Part shown: positions 37,532-46,218 of the stretch, piece after piece
How positions within the stretch are numbered: position 1 is the stretch's first letter
Layout of the letters: every line of letters begins with the position of its first letter
Source of the DNA: Duganella lactea
GTDB taxonomy: Bacteria; Pseudomonadota; Gammaproteobacteria; Burkholderiales; Burkholderiaceae_D
NCBI RefSeq assembly: GCF_009857505.1
Contig: NZ_WWCP01000001.1
Location: 481,551 to 545,550, forward strand
Reading direction: 5' to 3'
Length of the DNA stretch: 64,000 nt
Notes under the pieces: model-generated
What the model saw: the letters and a program-made list of their open reading frames with translations, nothing else
Databases searched by the model: none
What the model was told of the DNA's origin: nothing
Made by a program: the position numbers and the translations under genes

Positions 37532-38070
37532 GCTGGGTCCAGTGTCTCGATGATGTGGTTCAGATTGGTGTAGATGCACAGTTCCCCTGCGATGGTCAGT
37601 GACTTTTTGACCACGTCCGCCGGCGATAGTTCCGTGTTCTCGACCAGCGCCTTGGCCGCCGATTGCGCATAGGTGCCGCCGGAGCCAATGGCGCCGATGC
37701 CGTCCTCCGGTTCCAGCACGTCGCCATTGCCGGTGATCACCAGCGTCGATTCGCTGTCGGCCACCAGCAGCATCGCCTCCAGGCGGCGCAGCACGCGGTC
37801 GGTGCGCCAGTCCTTGGCCAGCTCGACCGAGGCGCGCAGCAGATTGCCCTGGTGTTTTTCCAGCTTGCCCTCGAAGCGGTCGAGCAGCGTGAAGGCGTCG
37901 GCGGTGCCGCCGGCGAAGCCGACCAGCACCTTGCCCTGGTAGACCTTGCGCACCTTGCGGGCCGTGCCCTTCATGATGATATTGCCCAGCGTGACCTGAC
38001 CATCGCCGCCCAGCGCGACCTGCTTGCCGCGGCGCACGCACAGGATGGTGGTGCCGTGAAATTGTTCCAT
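37528..38070 (-). CDS. hslV: ATP-dependent protease peptidase subunit HslV
   Basis: A 180-residue proteasome-like threonine peptidase. It starts [14 protein letters not shown]: the short propeptide is expected to be removed to expose the catalytic Thr before TILCVRR. The conserved [12 protein letters not shown] and [14 protein letters not shown] segments are present. It is translated with hslU (4-nt overlap). The dksA terminator lies between this gene and dksA. Confidence 0.96.
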   Translation of the reverse strand: MEQFHGTTILCVRRGKQVALGGDGQVTLGNIIMKGTARKVRKVYQGKVLVGFAGGTADAFTLLDRFEGKLEKHQGNLLRASVELAKDWRTDRVLRRLEAMLLVADSESTLVITGNGDVLEPEDGIGAIGSGGTYAQSAAKALVENTELSPADVVKKSLTIAGELCIYTNLNHIIETLDPA

Positions 38071-38163
38071 AGTTACCTCAAAGTAATGACGCGAACTGCC
38101 TCAAGACCGAAAAGTGGGGCTGGAAATGGCAATTGCAAGTTGCACAGCAAGCGCCACGCGCGT

Positions 38164-38198
38164 AAAAAAAGCACGCGGTGTCGGGCGCGTGCTTTTTT
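38164..38198 (-). terminator. rho-independent terminator after dksA
   Basis: GCACGCG (38171-38177) pairs with CGCGTGC (38186-38192); A7 precedes and T6 follows, so it is symmetric. On the minus strand it lies just past the dksA stop and upstream of hslV. Confidence 0.85.
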
Positions 38199-38215
38199 AG
38201 CGGGGTGGGGCGGGA

Positions 38216-38662
38216 TTAATCGCCGTACAGTTTTTGTTTCAGCTCACGCCGCTGCTGGGCTTCCAGCGACAGGGTGGCGGTCGGACGGGCGATCAGGCGC
38301 GGAATGCCGATCGGCTCGCCGGTTTCCTCGCACCAGCCGTAGTCGTTGTTGTCGATCGCAGCGATCGATTGCTGCACTTTTTTCAGCAGCTTGCGTTCGC
38401 GGTCGCGGGTGCGCAGCTCCAGCGCGTGCTCTTCTTCGATGGTGGCGCGGTCGGCCGGGTCCGGGACCAGCACGGTTTCGCGCAGGTGTTCGGTGGTTTC
38501 GCCGGCGTTTTTCAGCAGCTCTTTTTCCAGGGCTTGCAGCTTGGCCTTGAAGAACGCCATTTGCGCTGGATTCATGTAGTCCTTGTCATCCATCTTCAGA
38601 ATTTCTTCTTCGGTCAGGATGCGCTCGGCGGCTGCGGGGGTCGATTTATTAGTTTTGGTCAT
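38216..38662 (-). CDS. dksA: RNA polymerase-binding regulator DksA, single-cysteine form
   Basis: A 148-residue protein that binds in the RNA polymerase secondary channel and works with ppGpp in the stringent response. It has a long coiled coil (about 33-105, with the tip DPADRATIEEE near 68-78) and a C-terminal globular part. Of the four zinc Cys of the E. coli protein only C111 remains (YGWCEETGEP; later positions are Ser/Ala), so folding does not need zinc. I recall this form from other betaproteobacteria, so it is probably lineage-typical. It follows a COG0523 GTPase gene on the same strand. Confidence 0.93.
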   Translation of the reverse strand: MTKTNKSTPAAAERILTEEEILKMDDKDYMNPAQMAFFKAKLQALEKELLKNAGETTEHLRETVLVPDPADRATIEEEHALELRTRDRERKLLKKVQQSIAAIDNNDYGWCEETGEPIGIPRLIARPTATLSLEAQQRRELKQKLYGD

Positions 38663-38752
38663 AACTTCGCTTACCTTCGATACGACAGAGTTTTCAAATT
38701 AATCAGCCCAGATTTTGTGGCTGTTTAGCCATCCCCACAAAACCGGGATAGT

Positions 38753-39802
38753 TTATACCAGACATTGTTCTAAACCGCTAATAAAGATGTCTTTGGGCAG
38801 ATTTTTACCAATAAATACCATTTTGCTGCCACGAACGTCGTTTTCTGCCCATTTGGCGCCCAGGTCGCTGCCCATGATCTGGTGCACGCCCTGGAACACC
38901 ACTTTGCGATCAGCGTCCTGCATGAACAATACGCCTTTGTAGCGCAGCATGCGAGGACCGTACACATCGATCAGGCCGCCGAGAAACTCATCGAGCTTGG
39001 CGGTATTGAACGGACGGTTGCTCTTGAACACGAAAGCGGCGATATCGTCGGTGTGGTGGCTGTGGTGATGGTCGTGCGCATGCTCATCATGATGGTGATG
39101 GCCGCAGTGCTCGTCGTGGACATGGCCTTCCTCGTGGGTCTGCTCGGTCAGCAGGAAGTCGGGGTCGAGTTCCAGCTTGTCGTTCAGGTTGAAGCCTTTC
39201 AGGTCCAGCACGTCCGCGATCGGCGCCCGGCCAAAGTCGGACGTGCCGATCGGCGCGCGCGGGTTGATGCGGCGCAGGCGCGCGGTCAGCTCGGCCGCCT
39301 GCGCTTCGCTGACCAGGTCGGTCTTGGACAGCAGGAGCTTGTCGGCGAAGCCAACCTGGCGCTGGGCTTCCTCGTGCTGGTCCAGCTGCGCCATGGCGTG
39401 GCGGGCGTCGACCACGGTGACCACGGCGTCGAGCATGTAGTTGGCGCCCACTTCGTCGTCCACGAAGAAGGTTTGCGCCACCGGGCCCGGATTGGCCAGG
39501 CCGGTGGTTTCGATCACCACGCGGTCGAACTGGATCTCGCCGGCCTCGCGCTTGCGCGCCAGATTGCTCAGGGCGACGATCAGGTCGCCGCGCACGGTGC
39601 AGCAGATGCAGCCATTATTCATTTCCACAATCTGCTCGCTGCTGTCCTGGACCAGGATTTCATTGTCGATGTTTTCCTGGCCGAACTCGTTTTCGATGAC
39701 GGCGATCTTCATGCCATGCTCTTCCTGCAGGATGCGGTTGAGCAGGGTGGTTTTGCCGGCGCCAAGGAAGCCGGTGAGGATGGTGGTGGGAATCATAGCC
39801 AT
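38753..39802 (-). CDS. COG0523 (CobW/ZigA-like) GTP-dependent metallochaperone
   Basis: A 349-residue GTPase. Walker A is GFLGAGKTT (11-19), the metal site is C65-x-C67-C68 in NNGCICCTV, and the G4 motif is SKTD (about 159-162). A His-rich stretch at about 223-250 (many His with Asp/Glu) suggests binding of zinc or a similar metal. The C-terminal CobW-C domain is present. It starts at ATG 39802; the upstream extension has no leader or ribosome-site support. Likely role: delivering zinc under limitation. No Zur box was identified. Confidence 0.85.
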   Translation of the reverse strand: MAMIPTTILTGFLGAGKTTLLNRILQEEHGMKIAVIENEFGQENIDNEILVQDSSEQIVEMNNGCICCTVRGDLIVALSNLARKREAGEIQFDRVVIETTGLANPGPVAQTFFVDDEVGANYMLDAVVTVVDARHAMAQLDQHEEAQRQVGFADKLLLSKTDLVSEAQAAELTARLRRINPRAPIGTSDFGRAPIADVLDLKGFNLNDKLELDPDFLLTEQTHEEGHVHDEHCGHHHHDEHAHDHHHSHHTDDIAAFVFKSNRPFNTAKLDEFLGGLIDVYGPRMLRYKGVLFMQDADRKVVFQGVHQIMGSDLGAKWAENDVRGSKMVFIGKNLPKDIFISGLEQCLV

Positions 39803-39932
39803 AGTGCATCTGCCGTTCAGTTGTGGGGGATCACCATATGGGGATCCCATGCGAAAATGCAATCGGCTGATTATGCCGGAATTTTTGTGACGCTAGTATT
39901 TCGTCCAATTGAGCAATATCAGCACCTGTGCG

Positions 39933-40868
39933 TTACTTCACTTTTGCGCGCGGGTGGGCTTCGTCATACACCTCGGCCAGGTGCTGGAAGTCCAGCGCGG
40001 TGTAGACCTGGGTCGAGCTGATGCTGGCATGGCCCAGCATTTCCTGCACCGCCCGCAAATCGCCCGACGATTGCAGTACGTGCGAGGCGAACGAGTGGCG
40101 CAGCATGTGCGGATGGACGTGCACCGGCGCGCCGTGGGCAATGCCGTGCTGCTGTAGCCGCTGCTGGATCACGCGCGGCGAGACGCGGGTGCCGCGCGTG
40201 CTGACGAATAGCGCGTCGCTGCCGTCGGTGGGTGCCGGGCGCACCGCCAGCCAGGCGTGCAGCGCCGCCAGCGCGGCGGCGCCGACCGGGACCACGCGCC
40301 GCTTGTTGCCCTTGCCGGTGACGATGACCTCGCGGTTGCCTTGGTCGATCCAGCCCAGGCTGCTCTTGCCGGGCGTCAGGTCGAGGCCGGCCAGTTCGGA
40401 CACGCGCAGGCCGCTGGAATACAGCAGCTCGAACATGGCGCGGTTGCACAGGTCGGCCGGCTCGCCGCCGGTGCCGGCCGCCGGCCGCGCCGGCGCCACC
40501 AGTTGCACGGCGTCGTCCACTGACAGCGCGCGCGGCAGGGTTTTGGCTTGCTTGGGGGCGCGCACGCCTTGCACCGGGTTGGTGGCCAACGGTAGTTGCT
40601 CGCCCAGCCAGTTGAAAAAGCCGCGCCAGCTGGACAGCTTGCGGGCGATCGAGCGCGGATCGAGCTGTTGTGCGTGCAGTTTGGCGGTCAGGCGGCGCAC
40701 GGCGTGGTGGTCGAGCGCGGTCCAGGGCTGCTCCGCCACCAGCCCGGCCAATGCGTGCAGATCGCGGGCGTAGGCGGCGACAGTGTGTCGGGACAACTGA
40801 CGCACGCCCGTCAAATGGGCCAGATAGGCGTCGATCCAGTCCAGCTTGCTGTCCGGCGCGCCGCTCAT
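39933..40868 (-). CDS. xerC: tyrosine recombinase XerC
   Basis: A 311-residue site-specific recombinase that, with XerD, resolves chromosome dimers at dif. It has an N-terminal SAM-like core-binding domain (about 10-95) and a catalytic domain with the RKHRHY set: Arg in SSGLRVSEL, Lys in GKGNKRR, HxLRHSFASH, LGHASISSTQ and the Tyr nucleophile in QVYTALD. Its neighbour DUF484 is the usual partner gene, supporting XerC over a phage integrase. Confidence 0.93.
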   Translation of the reverse strand: MSGAPDSKLDWIDAYLAHLTGVRQLSRHTVAAYARDLHALAGLVAEQPWTALDHHAVRRLTAKLHAQQLDPRSIARKLSSWRGFFNWLGEQLPLATNPVQGVRAPKQAKTLPRALSVDDAVQLVAPARPAAGTGGEPADLCNRAMFELLYSSGLRVSELAGLDLTPGKSSLGWIDQGNREVIVTGKGNKRRVVPVGAAALAALHAWLAVRPAPTDGSDALFVSTRGTRVSPRVIQQRLQQHGIAHGAPVHVHPHMLRHSFASHVLQSSGDLRAVQEMLGHASISSTQVYTALDFQHLAEVYDEAHPRAKVK

Positions 40869-40878
40869 GGCATCCCGC

Positions 40879-41547
40879 TTAATCCAGCAGCCAGGCCATC
40901 GCGGTGCTGGCCGTTTCGCCGATGTGGACCAGGAAGTCGGTCGCCATCAGCGAGGTGAAGCGGTTGGCGTCTTGCGACCCCAGGATCAGCAGGCCGAAGG
41001 CTTGCTTGTCGCCCGGCTTGCGCAGCGGGATGATGACGGTCGATACCACTTCCGCCGGCTGGTCCAGCCAGCGCACCGCTTCGAAGTCCTTGTTGGCGCC
41101 GCAGTACGGGGCGTGCAGGCTGTTGGCGAACAGGCGCGCGTCTTCCGACACGCCCTTGACGAACCATTCGTCGGCGTAGTCCGGCGCGGCGCCCCACAGG
41201 CGCAGCGTGACCTGCGGCACCTCGAAAGCGGTCTTGAGGCCGCTGGTGACGGCGTGCGGCATCGAGCCGACGTCTTCCGATTGCAGCAGTATCTGGGTCC
41301 AGCGGTGGAAACGGTTGGCGATGGCTTCGTTTTCCGACGCCAGGCGCATCAGGTTGCCCATGCGCAGTTCCAGGGTTTTGTATTTGTCGCGCAACACTTC
41401 CATTTGGCGTTCCTGCAGCGACACGGCGCGGCCCGTCAGCGGGCTGGCCAGTTTGATTTCACCCAGCAAGTCAGCATGTTCTTCGAAGAACTGTGGGTTG
41501 TCGGTCAGGAATTGTGCGACGAGTGTGGAATCCAGTGGGGCGGTCAT
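40879..41547 (-). CDS. DUF484 family protein (GAF-like)
   Basis: A 222-residue cytoplasmic protein of unknown function that nearly always lies next to xerC. The N-terminus has the family pattern FLTDNPQFFEEHADLL, then a short coiled coil (about 45-70) and a GAF-like fold. The ATG at 41547 is preferred to an in-frame TTG at 41565. It ends 10 nt before xerC. In related genomes dapF precedes it, but here a porin and a Sel1 gene lie between. Confidence 0.88.
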   Translation of the reverse strand: MTAPLDSTLVAQFLTDNPQFFEEHADLLGEIKLASPLTGRAVSLQERQMEVLRDKYKTLELRMGNLMRLASENEAIANRFHRWTQILLQSEDVGSMPHAVTSGLKTAFEVPQVTLRLWGAAPDYADEWFVKGVSEDARLFANSLHAPYCGANKDFEAVRWLDQPAEVVSTVIIPLRKPGDKQAFGLLILGSQDANRFTSLMATDFLVHIGETASTAMAWLLD

Positions 41548-41587
41548 GAGGTACTTTGGTGGCAAGGTTAGTGTGTAATTTTAAACG

Positions 41588-41620
41588 AAAAAAAACGGGC
41601 ATGGGGTCAGCCATGCCCGT
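41588..41620 (-). terminator. rho-independent terminator of the porin gene
   Basis: ACGGGCATGG (41595-41604) pairs perfectly with CCATGCCCGT (41611-41620), loop GGTCAG; on the minus strand the stem runs into eight T (41588-41595). It lies about 115 nt past the porin stop, after a tandem repeat. Confidence 0.88.
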
Positions 41621-41626
41621 CCCGCG

Positions 41627-41704
41627 GCAAGTGAGGTAGCAAGTGAGGTAGCAAGTGAGGTAGCAAGTGAGGTAGCAAGTGAGGTAGCAAGTGAGGTGGC
41701 AAGT
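41627..41704. repeat. 12-bp tandem repeat, six copies
   Basis: The unit GCAAGTGAGGTA occurs six times in a row from 41627 to 41698 (last copy with one change, A to G), plus a partial seventh unit. It lies in the 3' untranslated part of the porin gene, between stop and terminator. Being a multiple of 3 it would stay open in frame, but no gene uses it. Confidence 0.95.
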
Positions 41705-41734
41705 TGCACCGGCGGTTTTGCCGCCGGCGCCACG

Positions 41735-42787
41735 TTAAAAGTTGTGATGGATGCCGAGGCTGTAGAAATTGAAGGTGGCCGCCGTGGTGGCCTTGCGCCG
41801 GGTGCCATCGACATACAGGTAGGTGCGCGGCGACAGGTTGTAGTCGTAACCGAGCGAAAACTGCCTGGTCTTGGCGATGGTGGGCACGTTGAGCGCATTG
41901 TCCGGCGTCTTGTGGCCGAAGCCGGCGCGCACCAGGCCGGCGCCGATGGTGTAGTTGGCACCGATCAGCCAGGCCTTGGTGATCGGATTGATCGGCACGC
42001 TGAAGTCCTGATCCTGGCGCTGGTAGGAGCCCATCAGCTTGAGGTCGGGGATCGGCTTGAACGAGGCGCCGACCGACCACAGCTTGGTGTCGACACCGTT
42101 GCGCTCGGCCGCCGCGTAGGCCGCGAACGGGCCCTGGGTGACCGTGGCGCTGACCGAGTACGGATACACGGCGGCGCTGCTGTTGGCCGGGAACTGCGGC
42201 GCCGCCGCCGTGCCGCGGCCGATGATCAGCGGATTGTTGTTGGCTTCGCGCGTGGCCACCGTCACGTTCAGCTGGAAGATGCCGCCGATCATCGGGCTGT
42301 TGTAGAACACCGCGTTGGAGAAGCGGTTCAGCGAGTTGCCGGCCACGCTCAGCGGGTCGCTGGTGTAGCCCGCCACCTGCAGGTCGGTCTGATAGCCGGC
42401 CACGGCGGGCATGCCGGACCACGGTTCGAACGCGGTGCTGGTTTCCTGGAAGGCGGTCAGGCCGCGCCCGAGGCGTAGCGTGCCGAAGTCGCCCTGCAGG
42501 CCGACCCGGCTCTGGCCCTGGAACAGCGGACGCACCGTGCTTTCGACCACGCCGGTGTCCGGTTCGTAGCGTATCTCCAGCTGGAACAGCGCTTTCAGGC
42601 CGTTGCCCAGGTCTTCGACGCCACGAAAGCCCAGCTTGTTGTTGTCGCGCTTGCCGACGGCGGTGACGTCGGTATCGGTGCGCCGCGACATGCCGGCGTC
42701 CAGCGTGCCATAGATGCTGACGGACGATTGCGCCAGCGCGCCGGAGAACACGCCCGTGAGCGCCAGAGCCACCAAAGTTTTTTTCAT
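41735..42787 (-). CDS. general porin, Gram-negative (OmpC-like) type
   Basis: A 350-residue outer-membrane channel: signal peptide MKKTLVALALTGVFSGALAQ, then the burkholderial porin pattern SSVSIYGTLDAG, LGFRGVEDLGNGLKALFQLE, LRLGRG and the C-terminal FYSLGIHHNF ending in Phe. It should form a 16-stranded trimeric barrel for small hydrophilic solutes. AAAGGAAG precedes the ATG at 42787. It is a single-gene unit with its own terminator. Confidence 0.92.
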   Translation of the reverse strand: MKKTLVALALTGVFSGALAQSSVSIYGTLDAGMSRRTDTDVTAVGKRDNNKLGFRGVEDLGNGLKALFQLEIRYEPDTGVVESTVRPLFQGQSRVGLQGDFGTLRLGRGLTAFQETSTAFEPWSGMPAVAGYQTDLQVAGYTSDPLSVAGNSLNRFSNAVFYNSPMIGGIFQLNVTVATREANNNPLIIGRGTAAAPQFPANSSAAVYPYSVSATVTQGPFAAYAAAERNGVDTKLWSVGASFKPIPDLKLMGSYQRQDQDFSVPINPITKAWLIGANYTIGAGLVRAGFGHKTPDNALNVPTIAKTRQFSLGYDYNLSPRTYLYVDGTRRKATTAATFNFYSLGIHHNF

Positions 42788-43132
42788 TGGTTCTTCCTTT
42801 AAGTGTGATTCGCATCCCCTCACTCAACCTTAACGGGCTGGTGTCGCAATTGTGCTGGAATGGTCGTTTGTGACGGCTTGTTGTGGTCGAAAGCCGCGGA
42901 ACCCCGGCATCTTGTTGTATTTCTGTAACGCTTGTCAGCCGCGCCATTGAGGCCTGTTTTGCTTTCATTGAGGCATCAAAACAGCTCTAGCGTACAAGCT
43001 GGAGAGGGGGGCGGTGCTTGTGGAAGATCAAGCCCCCAAGCATATATTGACTAGGGTGTGGCGCGGATCGCACGCTACACTGGGGACAGAGGGCACCGCG
43101 GACAACACAGCGGGCCACCCCGCTTCGACGAC
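42788..43132. other. 345-bp divergent intergenic region
   Basis: Lies between the porin and the Sel1-repeat gene, which diverge. It should hold both promoters and any porin operator. I see the porin ribosome site (AAAGGAAG) but no convincing -35/-10 pair, no RNA gene and no repeat. Confidence 0.5.
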
Positions 43133-44473
43133 ATGCAGACAGAGACCATGGCCAATCGAGAAGAGTTAGGGATTATCAGGGGCGCCCGCGCCGGCGACGC
43201 TGACTGCCAACTGGCGCTGGGCAAGCTGTACTTGTACGGCGGCGCCGGCCTGCCGCTGAATCTGCCGACCGCGCTGTACTGGCTGGACCGCGCGGCGCGC
43301 CAGCAGCGCGATGAGGCATGGCGCCTGATCGGCGGCCACATTCCATTTGACGTTGCACGGCAGGCTATGCCGGAGGCGCTGCGCTGGTATCAGCTGGCCT
43401 GCGCGGCCGGCATTGCGCCTGCCGCGCGGGTGCTGGCGCAACTGACGCGGCAGCAGGCCGCGCCGGCGTCGCCGCCGCAACCACAACCGCAATCGCCGCC
43501 GCGCCGGCCGTCACCGGTCGCGCGGACGTCGCGCGGCGACAACAATCTGATCGTGGGCCACTATGCCGCGCTGGCGCAATTGTGGCAGCGCGACCACGAC
43601 GCCTTCGTGCACCAGGCGCGCACGCGCTTGCGCCTGCAGCCGCACGACCCCGATCCGGACTTGCCGCAATGCCGGGACCGCGCGGCGCAAGGCGGCGACC
43701 GTGACGCCCAGCTGGCGCTGGGGCTATGGTGCGCGCGCATGGATGGCAGCGGGCGACGTCTGTGCCACGGCATCGCCGCCGTCAACTTCAAGCAAGCCAT
43801 CCGATGGTTGACGCTGGCCGGCGAGCAGGGCTTGGCGGCGGCGTGGTTCGCGTTGTCGCGCATCTATCTGAAACCGGAGTTTTCGCAGCGCTGCGTGGCC
43901 GAGGCGCAACGCTATCTGGAGCGGGCGGCTGCGCTGGGTCATGTGGGCGCGCAACTGGAATGCGGCATGTACGCGTGGCGCAACCGCCGCGCCGACGAAC
44001 ACGGCGACGTGCGCGCCGCCTACTGGTTGCAGAAGGCCGCCGCGCAGGGCTGCGCCGAGGCCGAGGCGGCGCTGGCCAGAATTGTCGCCACGCCGCCCGA
44101 GGCGCGCTGGACGGACAGCCTGGTGCTGTGCCTGACACGCGAGTTATTGGAAAGCCAGCCCTTGCTGGCGGCGCGGCTGGAACTGGCCGCGCTGTTCGGG
44201 CTGCGCCGGGCGGAAGCGCTGCTGCTGGACGTCAAGCGGGCCGACCACGGGCACTGCCTGGTGATCGACATCCGTGCCAGTTACGGCCGGGGCAAGCGCC
44301 GTCTGGTGCTGCTGCGCACGGCGCGCGAACGGCAGGCGCTGGACCGCATCGTGCGGCGGTTCGAGTCGATCGACAGCGGCCCGGATGGCTGGGAGGGCAA
44401 CTATCGGCAGCGCCTGTACCGGCTCAAGACCTGGCTGGCGGCCGGCGTTGCCCATCCGTTGCTGGCGGCTTAA
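43133..44473 (+). CDS. Sel1-like repeat protein
   Basis: A protein of about 446 residues made of helical Sel1/TPR-like repeats: examples are [17 protein letters not shown] near residue 24, [18 protein letters not shown] near 200 and [14 protein letters not shown] near 275. A Pro/Gln/Ser linker (about 115-140) divides an N-terminal repeat block from a longer C-terminal one. No signal peptide is seen, so it is probably cytoplasmic and used for protein binding. The start is unsure: ATG 43133 or ATG 43148, or a GTG at 43058; none has a good ribosome site. Its stop overlaps the dapF stop on the other strand. Confidence 0.75.
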   Translation: MQTETMANREELGIIRGARAGDADCQLALGKLYLYGGAGLPLNLPTALYWLDRAARQQRDEAWRLIGGHIPFDVARQAMPEALRWYQLACAAGIAPAARVLAQLTRQQAAPASPPQPQPQSPPRRPSPVARTSRGDNNLIVGHYAALAQLWQRDHDAFVHQARTRLRLQPHDPDPDLPQCRDRAAQGGDRDAQLALGLWCARMDGSGRRLCHGIAAVNFKQAIRWLTLAGEQGLAAAWFALSRIYLKPEFSQRCVAEAQRYLERAAALGHVGAQLECGMYAWRNRRADEHGDVRAAYWLQKAAAQGCAEAEAALARIVATPPEARWTDSLVLCLTRELLESQPLLAARLELAALFGLRRAEALLLDVKRADHGHCLVIDIRASYGRGKRRLVLLRTARERQALDRIVRRFESIDSGPDGWEGNYRQRLYRLKTWLAAGVAHPLLAA

Positions 44474-45333
44474 ATCTCGATTTCGCCGTCGAACACCGTA
44501 ACCGCCGGGCCGGTCAGGAACACCGGCTGGCCTGCGCCGGCCCAGGTGATCGACAAGCGGCCGCCGCGCGCGTCGACCCGCACCGGGCTGTCCAGCAGGC
44601 CGCGGCGGATGCCGGCCACCACCGCCGCGCAGGCGCCGGTGCCGCACGCCAGCGTCTCGCCGACGCCGCGCTCGAACACGCGCAGTTTCACCTGCTGGCG
44701 GTTGACGATCTGCATGAAGCCGGCGTTGACGCGGTTCGGGAAACGCGTGTGATGTTCGATCAGCGGGCCGGTCAGTTCCACCGGCGCGGCGTCGACGTCC
44801 TCGACCACCTGCACCGCGTGCGGATTGCCCATCGAGACCGCCGAAATCAGCACGCTCTCGCGCGCGCCGCCCAGTTCCAGCACCAGCGGCCACAGCGTGT
44901 CGTCGCCCTGCCGCTCGCCGCGCAGACCGTCGGTGTCGAACGGCACGCGGCCCGGTTCCAGGATCGGTGCCCCCATGTCGACCGTGATGCTGCCGTTGGC
45001 TTCCAGGCGCGGGGCGATGACGCCGGCCTTGGTTTGCACGGTGATCGACTGCTTGTCGGTCAGGCCTTTTTCCGACACGAATTTGACGAAGGCGCGCGAG
45101 CCATTGCCGCACTGTTCCACCTCGCCGCCGTCGGCGTTGAAGATGCGGTAGCGGAAATCGCAGCCGGCCGCGGTCGGCTTTTCCACCAGCAGGATCTGGT
45201 CGGCGCCGACGCCGAAGCGGCGGTCGCCCAGCAGCTTCCACTGCGCGGGCGTGAAGTCGATGTGCTGGTTGACGCCGTCGATCACGACGAAGTCGTTGCC
45301 GGCGCCGTGCATTTTGGTGAATTTCAGTTTCAT
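44470..45333 (-). CDS. dapF: diaminopimelate epimerase
   Basis: Converts LL- to meso-diaminopimelate for peptidoglycan and lysine synthesis, cofactor-free, using two Cys. The 287-residue protein has both: C75 in EQCGNGSRA and C230 in [10 protein letters not shown], plus the N-terminal [13 protein letters not shown]. It follows the two acyltransferase genes on the same strand with a 6-nt gap, so all three may form one operon. Confidence 0.96.
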   Translation of the reverse strand: MKLKFTKMHGAGNDFVVIDGVNQHIDFTPAQWKLLGDRRFGVGADQILLVEKPTAAGCDFRYRIFNADGGEVEQCGNGSRAFVKFVSEKGLTDKQSITVQTKAGVIAPRLEANGSITVDMGAPILEPGRVPFDTDGLRGERQGDDTLWPLVLELGGARESVLISAVSMGNPHAVQVVEDVDAAPVELTGPLIEHHTRFPNRVNAGFMQIVNRQQVKLRVFERGVGETLACGTGACAAVVAGIRRGLLDSPVRVDARGGRLSITWAGAGQPVFLTGPAVTVFDGEIEI

Positions 45334-45339
45334 GGGCAG

Positions 45340-46218
45340 TTAAGGTTGGCGGTACAGCGAAGGCTCGCCCTCGGGGCGCGTCTTGAAGCGTTTGTGGGTC
45401 CAGAAATATTCGGCCGGCGCCTCGCGCACGCGTTCCTCGATGAACGCGTTCATGCGGCGGGTGGCGGCCACCATGTCGTCGCCCGGATAATTGTCCCACA
45501 CCGGATAGAATTTCACACGGTATCCCTGGTAATCGGGCAGGAAGGTGGCGATCACCGGCATCACCTGGGCGCCGGTGGCGGCGGCGATGCGGCCGGTGGC
45601 GGTCAGCGTGGCGGCCGGGACGCCGAAGAACGGCACGAACTCGGCGTCCTTCTCGCCGAAGTCCATGTCCGGCAGCATGAAGTAGGGCAGCTTGTCGCGC
45701 AGCGCGCGCAGGATGGGCTTGATGCCGTCCTGGCGGGTGAACAGCTTGACCGGCTTGAAACGGGCGCGGCCGGCGCGCAGCACCTGGTCGAAGGCGGCGT
45801 TCTTCTGCGTCACGTACATCGACGAGGCGCTGGCTTGCATGGCGATGGCGGCGCCGGCCACGTCCAGGCAGACAAAGTGCGGGCACAGCAGAATGGTCGG
45901 CTTGGTGGTCATGTCCGCCACCGGAATTTCGCCGCCCGGCTCGATCTGGATCAGGCGCCGCAGCCGCGACTCGGGCGCCCACCACAGGATGGCACGTTCC
46001 CACACGCTGCGCGAGTAGGCCTGGAAGTGGCGGCGCGCCAGGTCGACCCGCTCGGCCTCGCTCAGCTCGGGCATGGTCAGGCGCAGGTTGGTCAGCGCGA
46101 TATGGCGGCGCGCGCGCAGCGTGGCGAACAACAGGCTGCCGACGGCGTCGCCGAAGCGGCCCAGCAGCGGCAGTGGCAGCCAGTGCAGCAGCCACATCAA
46201 TCCTAATAACAATTTCAT
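45340..46218 (-). CDS. LpxL/HtrB-family lipid A acyltransferase (second copy)
   Basis: A 292-residue inner-membrane-associated acyltransferase. An N-terminal hydrophobic anchor is followed by the HX4D/E catalytic motif as PHFVCLD (His near 112, Asp near 117), the conserved LPDMDFG segment and KRFKTRP near the end. It should add a secondary acyl chain to lipid A. It overlaps the upstream paralogue by 4 nt. Which copy is LpxL and which LpxM-like cannot be told by eye. Confidence 0.88.
   Translation of the reverse strand: MKLLLGLMWLLHWLPLPLLGRFGDAVGSLLFATLRARRHIALTNLRLTMPELSEAERVDLARRHFQAYSRSVWERAILWWAPESRLRRLIQIEPGGEIPVADMTTKPTILLCPHFVCLDVAGAAIAMQASASSMYVTQKNAAFDQVLRAGRARFKPVKLFTRQDGIKPILRALRDKLPYFMLPDMDFGEKDAEFVPFFGVPAATLTATGRIAAATGAQVMPVIATFLPDYQGYRVKFYPVWDNYPGDDMVAATRRMNAFIEERVREAPAEYFWTHKRFKTRPEGEPSLYRQP

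Noticed and set aside
38713..38742. TTTTGTGG/CCACAAAA inverted repeat as terminator after the COG0523 gene
   Set aside because: Short stem, long loop with an alternative inner stem and no T-tract past it.
41627..41704. Tandem repeat as a CRISPR array
   Set aside because: 12-bp units follow each other with no spacers, and no cas genes are present.
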